From Nautilus pompilius (Eukaryota; Mollusca; Cephalopoda; Nautilida; Nautilidae), in contig JACATO010002131.1 in NCBI GenBank assembly GCA_018389105.1, positions 1,609,001 to 1,673,000 on the forward strand: 64,000 nt of DNA, given 5' to 3'. Of this stretch, positions 45,301 through 54,800 are shown in pieces. Below the pieces are notes generated by a model, which was not told the DNA's origin, ran no database searches, and saw nothing but the letters and a program-made list of their open reading frames with translations. The stretch's first letter is position 1. Every line of letters starts with the position of its first letter. The position numbers and the translations under genes are program-made.

Positions 45301-47149
45301 TTCATAAGCAAAAGTAGAAAGTTAGAGAAACAACCAGGGGTTGAAGACAGTGAGGAGAGGGGCTGACTGATAGAGGTCCAAGAAGAGAACTCAGAACTAA
45401 TATTGATCACACAGATATGGGCATTATGCACACACAAAACAGGTCTGCATGTGGGGTAATACGATGTACCAGCAGCAGTTAGGTGGAGTGCAGGGGTGAG
45501 GTCAACTCACCGTCACAATTCAACTAAGATGTCTCTGGGGTGGGTGGGATAGAGGGCGACATCTGTCAATTCAACGGGGCCAGACCTTCCAGGTCATGCT
45601 TTTGTCCCTGTCAGATATTCCCTGACGGCCACTTGAGTCCAGTTGCTGCGCGGGCAATGGCTTCTTCTACACCACAAACGAACTCGTGGTGTTACCCCAG
45701 CCATCTTGGGTTACAAAATGGCGGCCATTGCCTAGTTACAGTAGCAGCTTGGCCGGTGCCGTCTTCAGCTGCTGCGAAAATTTACCAGCGGACTGACAAG
45801 AGACTACCCAAACTTTAGAACCTCGGTTTTTGGGTCCCCCCCAATTTCTTCCGGATCGAGCTGGGTCGACCACCTAGACGTGGTAGCTGTTTCCTTACAG
45901 AGGAGATATCTGCTACAGCCCAGTAAGAGCGCCAGTGCTCAGTGTGCATACACCACGTGCCGGGGGTCTCACGGTTCCCGATCTACGTGTGTAGAAGACC
46001 GGTTAGTAGGGGGGGGGTCTCACGGTTCCCGACCTACGTGTAGAAGACCGGTTAGTAAGGGGGGGTCTCACGGTTCCCGATCTACGTGTGTAGAAGACCG
46101 GTTAGTAGGGGGGGGTCTCACGGTTCCCGACCTACGTGTAGAAGACCGGTTAGTAAGGGGGGGTCTCACGGTTCCCGATCTACGTGTAGAAGACCGGTTA
46201 GTAGGGGGGGTCTCACGGTTCCCGATCTACGTGTAGAAGACCGGTTAGTCTCACGGTTCCCGACCTACGTGTAGAAGACCGGGGGGGTCTCACGGTTCCC
46301 GATCTACGTGTAGAAGACCGGTTAGTCTCACGGTTCCCGACCTACGTGTAGAAGACCGGTTAGTAAGGGGGGGTCTCACGGTTCCCGACCTACGTGTAGA
46401 AGACCGGGGGGGGTCTCACGGTTCCCGATCTACGTGTAGAAGACCGGTTAGTAAGGGGGGGTCTCACGGTTCCCGACCTACGTGTAGAAGACCGGTTAGT
46501 AAGGGGGGGTCTCACGGTTCCCGACCTACGTGTAGAAGACCGGTTAGTAAGGGGGGTCTCACGGTTCCTGATCCAAGCTCGAGCACAAAGGAAAAGGGGG
46601 AGGGAGGGCAAAATAAAGAACTTAAGATATACCGCAGAGAGGGGGAAGGGAGGGAACTCTTCTTTACCCCCACCTCTCTCTCTCTCTCTCTCTCTGGTTA
46701 CTGATGACCCTTTCCCTTTTTGTCAATTTATTAAGCCAGGAATGGTGCGAATTCCCCCGATAAAAAGTGGTTGCTCGCAGGAATTATCTAGGCTGAGCGA
46801 GTGACGACGACCCTTTAACTCGAGTCGAGACGTCCCCGGCAGCACAGGTAAACAGCACTCGCCTTATGCAGTGCCTCGCCCAGCATTCGACTACTCAGTG
46901 GAAATCCCCCACCCGTTCCTTCGTCCTCTCCTTCGAAAAGAAAGGGGGGGTGTGATCGACAGCAGACTCTCGCACGCCACACACACACACACACCTGGGC
47001 ACTTGCCGCTGATGCCCTCCACCGGTAGAACGTGGTGTAGGAGCCATCACCGCTGACGGTGGTACAGGGGAAGTCTTCCAACCCTTACCTGCATCGACCG
47101 ACGACGACCAGCGGAGAACCGCTGCCAGTATCAATGGCAGTAAACGCAT
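34381..47149 (-). CDS. GBA: lysosomal acid glucosylceramidase (GH30), complete, 10 coding exons
   Basis: The enzyme hydrolyses glucosylceramide to glucose and ceramide in lysosomes. Exons: 47089-47149, 43000-43188, 41506-41658, 41213-41346, 40575-40747, 39468-39705, 38209-38430, 37073-37236, 36540-36653, 34381-34483. All introns are GT-AG and all phases agree, giving 1,551 nt (516 residues plus stop); human GBA is 536. Exon 1 encodes a signal peptide ([20 protein letters not shown]). Key blocks are [49 protein letters not shown] and [15 protein letters not shown]. The acid/base Glu is E257 in TVQNEPTDG, and the nucleophile is E361 in [10 protein letters not shown]; the spacing of 104 matches human (105). 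[18 protein letters not shown] and [12 protein letters not shown] follow, with several N-x-S/T sites. No lesions are seen. The start has A at -3. Confidence 0.96.
34484..36539 (-). other. GBA intron 9 with hAT-like remnants
   Basis: A 2.06-kb intron. Minus-strand fragments at 35339-35539 ([20 protein letters not shown] followed by CEEYKEF) and 34840-35139 resemble the middle and C-terminal parts of a hAT-related protein family. A short (CT)n run lies at 34987-35010. The similarity is remembered, not tested. Confidence 0.4.
38866..38935 (+). repeat. possible tRNA-derived SINE head in GBA intron 6
   Basis: An A-box-like TGGCCAGGTGC and a B-box-like GGGTCCAAGTC lie 42 bases apart, close to the spacing in tRNA genes. 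It is degenerate, and a tRNA gene itself is unlikely. Confidence 0.35.
40965..41040 (-). repeat. tRNA-derived SINE head in GBA intron 4
   Basis: The minus strand reads GGCAGCACACTGGTTCAGTG and continues GTTAGATCACTGGACTGC. It contains a perfect A box, TGGTTCAGTGG, followed about 40 bases later by a decayed B box, GGCCCAAACTC. This is typical of an old tRNA-related SINE. Confidence 0.55.
42325..42425. repeat. compound microsatellite (CT)n-(GT)n-(GAGT)n-(GA)n
   Basis: Consecutive simple repeats in GBA intron 2. Confidence 0.9.
45713..45730. promoter_or_regulatory. YY1-like site, palindromic
   Basis: The sequence acaaaatggcggccattg contains AAAATGGCGGC, the strong YY1 consensus, and aatggc-g-gccatt is an inverted repeat. 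Function as a regulatory site is inference. Confidence 0.4.
45961..46570. repeat. G-rich minisatellite, about 13.5 units of 33-52 bp
   Basis: The unit reads about gggggtctcacggttcccga followed by yctacgtgtagaagaccggttagtaa. Units differ mainly in the G-run length (5-9), in a CTACGTGTGTAG/CTACGTGTAG change and in loss of the ggttagtaaggg segment. Each unit contains GGTCTC or GTCTC, GAAGAC and ACCGGT. It lies in GBA intron 1. Confidence 0.95.
47089..47149 (-). CDS. GBA: GBA exon 1 (signal peptide)
   Basis: 61 nt: Met plus 19 codons and one base, ending in the strong donor GCAG|GTAAGG. The hydrophobic run [10 protein letters not shown] followed by SSVDA suits signal-peptidase cleavage. It joins exon 2 at 43188 in phase 1 to restore GHRLCVPKD. 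It lies in a GC-richer stretch that probably includes the promoter. Confidence 0.85.
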
Positions 47150-48398
47150 CCTTTCCTCGCTCTGGACCCGCGTCGTGTCTTCTACATCGGAACAACGAGA
47201 AAGTGGGGTGGACCCGAGAGTACCAGACAGCGCTGGGAGTAATGTCCAGACACCGATCGATACTAGAGAATTGAACTCTGGGTCCAGGTAGGGGGGGTTT
47301 ATTGTTGTTTGTTGCTTTCTAACATATAAATCAAAATGTAGCGAGGCTGTTTCACTGCGTAGGCGCGGAGACGGCGCAACCCAGGGGCAGGGAATCTTTA
47401 GGGGTTCGAGTCCATCGTATACGGGTGATTAGGTGCAGTGTGTGTTTAAAATTGGCTGCACTTCTCTTTAACTGTCCTGGCCCACATGCACTTCTGGATC
47501 CTTTCTGCTCATGTCAGGGCCCAGGTTGTCATCCCCACTTCCTCGTCCACCAACCTTACAACGACTACAAACAAATGGATAAACACAAACGGCTTCTCTT
47601 TTTTTTAAAAAAATCAACAAAAAAAACAACAATTTACTTAAATATTTTTTTCTTTTTTAAATTCCGTTAATTGTAGAAGGGGAACCTTTTATTGTTGCTT
47701 TTACAACCATAAAATTTTAATGAAAAAACATATAATTTGTATTTCTACCTTAGATTTTTAAAATAACATGTATATAGTAGTAACCGTCTCTGTGCGCGCG
47801 TATATTCGTTTTTATACCCCCCCAGAAGACAACAGGGTTACTTCCCTTAGTCGCAACATAAATAAACTTTTTTTTTTTTTTTTTACTTTTCAAAATCTTA
47901 CCTGCGATTTTTTTTTCGTTTTTGTTTTTGTTTTAATTTTTTTTGCTTTCTTTAAGATTATCTTTCGGTATAATAGAGAGCGACATCTTCATTCTGAAAA
48001 TAACCAGCTTATTAATTACTCCATCAGGTGTCTTCTTTCTAATATATATATATACTCCTGGTATATTTAAACGGTTGGAAATAATACGGTCTTCTAAAAT
48101 AATCACATTCCGCTTCAATCCCAGTATAAATAATTTAAAATATATATATATAGAGAGAGAGAGATATATCTTTTTGTTTGGATTGTTTAAAAGAAAGATG
48201 CTAACAGCCAGAACTAGGCAAACTCCGCCTCTCCCAACTGACGTACAGGTGGCGCTGCTGTCATCCGCTGGAGTGCCGTCCAATCAGAACGGTCTCCTCG
48301 GTCAACATGTGGAGAGAGGAGTCGGTTGCTGTGCTGGCGACTGGCGGAAGCTGCCGCCGGTTAGAATTAAGCGAAACCGCTATGAAAAAGGGTCGGCG
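47150..48398. promoter_or_regulatory. shared intergenic region of divergent GBA and ANKLE1-like genes
   Basis: GBA starts to the left on the minus strand, and the LEM/GIY-YIG gene starts to the right on the plus strand. Parts are GC- and CpG-rich (47150-47420 and 48200-48480). A CCAAT box (ccaatcag) lies at about 48280, some 120 bases before the proposed ANKLE1 start. A/T-rich runs and (TA)n fill 47.6-48.18 kb. Confidence 0.5.
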
Positions 48399-48405
48399 AT
48401 GAAAG
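48399..48405 (+). CDS. ANKLE1: candidate ANKLE1 first coding exon (ATG AAA G)
   Basis: ATGAAAG followed by GTAAAAG gives a donor of the right phase (1) for the acceptor at 49398 (pyrimidine tract then ttag). The frame is open upstream to Met at 48198, so a longer N-terminus is possible. The upstream ATG at 48382 is out of frame and stops quickly. Support is splice-site logic only. Confidence 0.35.
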
Positions 48406-48831
48406 GTAAAAGCGGGTGGTGATTTTCCTCCTCGAAAGTAATCGCCGAGAGGGGGAGGGTTGGGGGGGGGTTAGTTTCGGCGAGAGTCCCTCACCCTGCC
48501 GACTCCATTCAAAATCAAGACAACAACAACAACAACAACAACATCATCATCAACATCATCAACATCATCATCGATGATGGTTTTCTCTTTTTTTTTTTAA
48601 AAATACCGAACAAGAAGAGCTTCCTTCATCTCCAGGAACTCCCAGACTTTCCCACTTTCTGTCCCGTTACAAGAAAGGAAAAAGAAAGAAAGCGAGCAGC
48701 TTAGATAAGGAGGAGAAGGTGGGCGACACGAGATGGAGAATCTATGGACCTCTCACCTCCCCTGGGCTGAGGGGATCTGTGTTTCCAGTTTTATTGCACT
48801 CTTCTAAATACTACCTTTATTATTATTATTA

Positions 48832-48873
<42 letters not shown>

Positions 48874-51800
48874 AAATAATGCTGAGTTTCAGCTAATCTA
48901 TATCCAGAAGTTGTTGCCAATGGAGAGGGAGGAGGTCAGACTTCTGTTCAGCCCCCTGTCCATTTTAAAACAGGGATGCAGAGCTCCCTGCATCCACCCA
49001 GGTTGACCATTCGTTCCGCGAGTTAACTGCCCTGTTGCTGGAAGAAAATGCGCCGGAACCTTGCAGGAATCTAAGCAAATAACATTTACTTTGTATAATT
49101 TTATCCATGATCATAAAAAGGGTGAGAGAAATCTGTCGGTTTTTATATTATGTACGTGTGACCATTTCGATGTTGACACCACAATAATCTCTTTCCCTAA
49201 TTCTAAAATTAGCGAGTGTTTGGGCTTTTGTTCATGTATGTAGACTGATGAATTTTGTGTAAGTACAAAACATCAAATTTTAAAATACATTTTTTTTTTA
49301 AATTATCTATAAATAATACATTTTTGTTCTGGAAAATTACTTTCTTTTTTAAGTTACTCTTCATGTTTTTTTTTCTTTCTTTTTAATGCTTAATTTAGGG
49401 AGTTGCTGGAAACGATGCTTTGATCAAGCATCACTTACATCGCAGGAATCTTTTGATGCTAGTCAGGATCTTTTCCGGGAGCTGCCAGAACAGAAAAGCC
49501 TGTCAAAAGTTAAAAACAAAAAAGATGAAACCCAGAGGAAGCTTGATGAATTTTTACAGAGTAGAGGTGTATCGCTGTCTAATGGGACCTCATCCAGGGA
49601 GACTTCCAGGCAGCATTTTGTTAAAAGTGGCAGCGGTTTTGTCAATGTCAAGAAACGATCTACTTTACACACTAAAGAAATACAAAGGAAGTTGCATGAT
49701 TTTCTAGAAAGTAGAAAAAATATTAGCATCGATGTGACATCTCCTGATCACCCACTGGTTGAGGTGGTAGAGGACTCTGAGCTGAGAAATGCTGATTTTG
49801 GAGATGAATGTGTTGGTGGTTTATTTACTGATGAAGTTAGGACTCCAAACAGAGAAGCATTTTGGTCTTCAGCATTTAAATCTGCTGCTGGAGAAAACCA
49901 AGAAAGATTGAATTCTAAAATATCATCAAACTTTCCAAATTCTACTGACTTGAATCCAAAGAAAGTCCATGGTTTAAAAGAACTGCCATCAGAATTATCA
50001 TCCTTGCCTAGCAAAAAATGTTGCATGCAAGTAGATTTGAATGCATTGGCAACATTGTATAAAGATTTGCATTTAGATAATATGCAATGTCTGCAGTCTG
50101 GATCATCTAAATCTCTGCTTAATTTATTCAAGGAAAATGGTGTTTCAAGTATTTCACATTTAAGTGGATGCAAGGATCTGCCAGTCGAATGTGACTTTCG
50201 TGAAGACAGAGTATCCTGTGCAGGTATTGCTAACACGGAAACATGCACAGACTATGATCCCTACCAAGCTGAAGCTAGTTTAGAAAGCAGCATTTTGAGA
50301 CAGTTCCAGCAGAGGAGAGTATCTGTTGAAAGTTCTCGAGGCTCTACTGATACTTATTATACTTGCCAGAGTGAGTTGGATGCTTGTTGCTCTGATGATG
50401 GTAGAGATGGACAAAATAAGCAAAAGAACAGTGAACTTCTTGCAGAACCTTTAGTAAAACCAGATTTTGCTAAAAGTGAGGAAGTTAATCTTGCACTTAC
50501 CTTGTCTAATGTTAATCTTTCTAACTGTGCTCAACAGCAGTGCTGTTCCAGACTCTCGCTTTCTACTATTTGTAATTTACACGTTCCTAACATTGGTCCA
50601 GTCTCAGCTGGAGGAGATTGCTCGAACAAGATTGAAGAAATTTATGACACGCAACATCATTATGAGCCAAGTCTGTTGCCATTATATGACACTACAGTCT
50701 CCAGCTTGACTCCAGGTGGAAGTTTTTCTGGAAGAAGCAAGAAAACTGTTTTGAAGAACATCAACACATCTGCTCTGTTAAGTTACATTGACAGCATCTT
50801 GAAAAACAACACTCACAGATGCTTTCATGAATACCTCGATTCATCTGTTGACATCTTACTGGAGAATGCAGACAGATCTGACATTTTCCCCACTCATTTT
50901 TTTCCGAGTAGAAACAATTGTGAATATTCTGCAATTACATCTATAGATATAGATCCTGAGCAAGAAGTGGCTACAGAGATAGTTTCACCTGTTATAGATC
51001 AAAGCAGCGAGAGGTCATCTCTGGTGAGCGTGACATCTATTGATTCCCTGGACTCACAGGCTACAGAGACATATGACTGGTCAACTTATGAGACTTCAGG
51101 AAATGAAGGTATTGTAATGTTCAGTCATTTTTCCACAGGAGGTGGTGGCTAAATCTGTATACTATAACCGTGTGTTTGTTTGTTTTTTTCAAATTGATTT
51201 TCGCATATATTCATATAGGTGACTTTAAGAGTGATTGAGTATCCATACAAATGTTTTAATGATTAGACAGTAATTATATATTACTCTTGCCACTGGCTAA
51301 TTTCATAAATGATCTTAAGGTGTTAAGAGACTGTTACTGTCATTTTAATAATGTTATCTGTTATTTATCATTTTTGGAAAAAGAAAAATATCTACCTAAA
51401 AATGTAGTACATCCATAACTTTCTAGAAAAATTATACCAAAAGAAATACAAGGATATATTTTGTGGGAATGACATTACATCAACATGAATCGTAATTATA
51501 GGTGTTCATGTATACTGCAATCAGTGATGTAGCTAGAAATGTTTCCAAAGGGAGCGTAAAACATTTGAAATTTTTCAGATAGCTACATGAAATACGCGTC
51601 ATTAAACAATTTTAATCCTTTCCTGTTCAAAACTGCTGAAACTGGCTTCATTCAGTAGGATGCTGGTCTACATTCTCTCTTTCAGCTATTTATGTTTACT
51701 TGTCAGTCTACTTGTGTAACTGACTTGGATTAACTAGTGAGTTATCTACCTACATCCTTTCCTTCAGTGTTGTGGAGATCTTGAACGTTCATGCCTCAGA

Positions 51801-54800
51801 TCTCATTTAGTTGGTTGGATAGCGGTGGAGAGGTGTCTGATAATGTGCCTGCATTTTTCAGTCTGTTGGTCTAAAGATTGATGTTCCTGATAATGAGGTC
51901 AATGGATTTCCTCTATGGGCTGAAGAAAATTTCTTCCATCACACAACTGAAGAGATGAACTGCTACATCACATAGACCCAGAGAAAAGCAGGGAGAAGAT
52001 AAAAGCATTTCTAGTGGTAAACACTAAGGATTACTGGAGTGAGGTCGACAAATCTTAGTGTCAAGAAATTGAATTAGTATTGCCACCTCTGTTAGGTGAT
52101 TTCACTTTACAATTTTGACTTTCTGCACAGTAATTGAAATTTTATTCTTTTTATGGAAACATTTTTTTTTTTTATTTGGGTTACCGAATTGTGTGCATTT
52201 TGAGCAGCCATCTAAGTTGTCTGGAAGTTTGTGCATGAAAATATTGCATTTCCTGAATGGGAAAGGGTTAAACAACTCATTTAAGTTTTATTCAAATGAC
52301 AGGTTGACAATGCAAGGCAAATGGTACTCTCAGTAAATTTAATAGTTCTAGTGGTCTAGCTACCCATATGTATACAAGCAAGCATTGTTATTTATTGTAA
52401 TTTATTACTCTTACAGTTCACATTTGCATTTTACCTTTGTGAATTATACACTGGTAATAATTGCTTGTTATTATAGCTGCAGCATTAATTAGATATTTTA
52501 CTTTTTTTTTTTTCTAACCAGTTCTATGAAGTGGAATTAAATCATGGTAGCGACAAGTAAATTACAGGAAATGGAGATTTTTAAGACTCTTATTAAATTT
52601 CTGAATTTTTTTTTACCACAAATATCCAGTGGCTGTCCCTCCCTCCCAACCTCATGCAGCTATGCCACTAGATGCATTCATTCAGTTTTCTTTGTACATG
52701 CTGATGCAGCTAAAATATTCTTGCAAGTTATACATTATTTATCTGAAGAAAACTTTTCTGATTGACTTGTGAGTGTAGCCTTTAAATAGAAATGTTTTGG
52801 TGGAGGGATCTTTGAAGTACGATGTTAATAAACATTAATAAATGTCACAGATTACATTATTCTAATTTTTGGTAATTTTTCTTTTCACGAGTAAATGAAC
52901 GAAAATTCATTTTCTTTAGGTAAAACTTGTGTAATTGCAATGTTTTACTGGTTTTAAACTTATGACTACATCTTCCATCGATTGACTTCTTTCATTTGCC
53001 AGATGGTTGGTGAAGGTAGTTGTGCGTTCAAAATCCTGGTGTTCTGCCTGGAAAAGTTAATTTTCATTGCAGTTTTATTGTCTGTCTTAAAGATTCTGAT
53101 CTGATCCAAAAAAAAAATTTTTTTTTTTCTCCAGAAAAATGTGAACAAACTTCTGATGAGACATCAACTTCTTTGCCTCCAACAAACTGCAGTACTGACG
53201 CATGTGGTCATGCTGATAAGGTTCTTCCTGATGAAATACAACAAAAAGATTATGATGTTTGTCCAAGTCATTCTTTTAGACAGTCGTCAGATTGTTGCAT
53301 TGCAGGAGCTGTAAAATCTCAAGCAACTACAAAATCGAGATCGTCATTATACATACAAAAAATACAAAAGGTCTTGGAGCAATTTTTTAAAAAGAAAAGA
53401 GATTTTCACATAGACGTGACCTCTCCCAATCACCCATTAGTTGGGGTGCCAACAGAATCACCTGAAAAGGAAATTCCAGGCTCTCAGTTCTGTGCTGCTG
53501 AGAAAGGATGTGAGAAGCACGATGACACTATAGAGTTTAGTGATAAAATAAAAAAAACACAAGGGAAGCTTCCTGGTGTTCTTCTTCCAAATTTGTAGAA
53601 GAGCCCAAAGGAGATTCAAGTTCAAATTCTTTTTTAACATGTGACACTCAGATTCTGGAGCCAAATTTATTTGAAGCTGCTTTACATGGATTTTCACTTG
53701 GTTCACAGAGAAAATCTGACAGTTTTAATGTTAGAAATTCATCAAGATGTTTGAATTTTGCTGATTTAGAAATTCAGGATGCAAAATGTTTTGAGGTTGC
53801 ACCTGGTGATTTATCAGATAATAAAGACTCTGGAGATTTTCACAAGGGCAGGTTATCAAAAAATCAAAGTTATGCATCACAGTCTCATTGGATACATCCA
53901 CTTGAACAATCAACTTCTGATTCATCTTCAGTGACCACTCAAGAAAAAAATGCTGATACTAATTTAGAGGTTGAGCTAGTACATATGTACAAAGAACCAT
54001 TATCTGAATTTGCAACTAGAACATGTTCAAGAAATATAACTGTGAGCATTCCTTCAAAATCTACAAGTAATTCAACTTATGAGATAGAGATTTTAGAAGG
54101 TTCATCTTCTATATCTACTTCAGACTCTGGTGAAAAAGTTTTAGATTCAAGTACATCATATAGCACTGAAGGTGCAGATTTTCCAGGAGAGTGCAACGAT
54201 GTAGAACACGGGTCATCTTATCCAGAGAAACGGGTACATTGTGATCCTTTACTGGCAAAAAAGGGGGGAAATTATCAGAGGCAGTCATCTGGTGGAATTT
54301 CTTGTACATCCACTGAAACATACTTTACTTGCCAGAGTGAACCAGACATGATTTTAGAAAATGAGGTACCCAGCGAATATTGTTTAAATGAGGATGCTAA
54401 TTCCTTTTTGCTTTTAAGTGATATAGAAGAAAGGAAAGAAGAATCATTTCCTGACCATAAAGAGATGGTTCTTCCAGGTAGTTCGAAAATACCATCAGGA
54501 CTTTCTAACTCATTTTGGGTTAGTCCTGGGAAACTTGCACATGCTTTTTCTAATGTTACACTGTCAGAATCTGCAGGCATACACGGTTGTGAGCGGACCC
54601 AGTTTTGCTCACAATGGCAGCCACCTGTATTTTTGCCAGTTCTGGATTCTGATTTGATTACATCTGATGAGAGTTACTTGAACAGGACTGAGACAAAACT
54701 TTCCTGTAACCCAGACTGCTTAAATTCTACAGAAGTAGCCGGTGCTGGTTCTGACTTGACTTCAAGTGATGAAAGCTATAACTTCAGGACAAAAAAGTTA

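Larger units (their letters stand above)
43189..47088 (-). other. GBA intron 1 (3.9 kb) with minisatellite and GC-rich block
   Basis: Holds no exon that fits GBA. It contains an unassigned 103-codon plus-strand open stretch at 43606-43917, a YY1-like palindrome near 45713-45730, the minisatellite at 45961-46570, (CT)n at 46675-46697 and (CA)n at 46979-46995. Confidence 0.75.

Noticed and set aside
45961..46570. CRISPR-like array
   Set aside because: Units are directly adjacent with no unique spacers, they vary in length by loss of internal segments, and the genome is eukaryotic.
45880..46611. Long open frames on both strands through the minisatellite
   Set aside because: They exist because the repeat unit lacks stops in several frames. 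The predicted peptides are pure repeats of the DNA unit, and the region lies in a GBA intron.
47403..47413. Perfect B-box GGTTCGAGTCC suggesting a tRNA gene
   Set aside because: The flanking bases do not form a T stem or acceptor stem, and no A box lies at the right distance.
48198..48398. Upstream in-frame extension of the ANKLE1 first exon
   Set aside because: The frame is open, but the peptide resembles no ANKLE1 N-terminus and includes the likely promoter CCAAT box. It is kept only as a possibility.
51109..51152. Exon 2 of ANKLE1 ending as its own stop (GIVMFSHFSTGGGG)
   Set aside because: The sequence after SGNE is not conserved-looking, and a good donor (GAAG|GTATTG) with matching phase lies just before it. 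It may be an intron-retention isoform.
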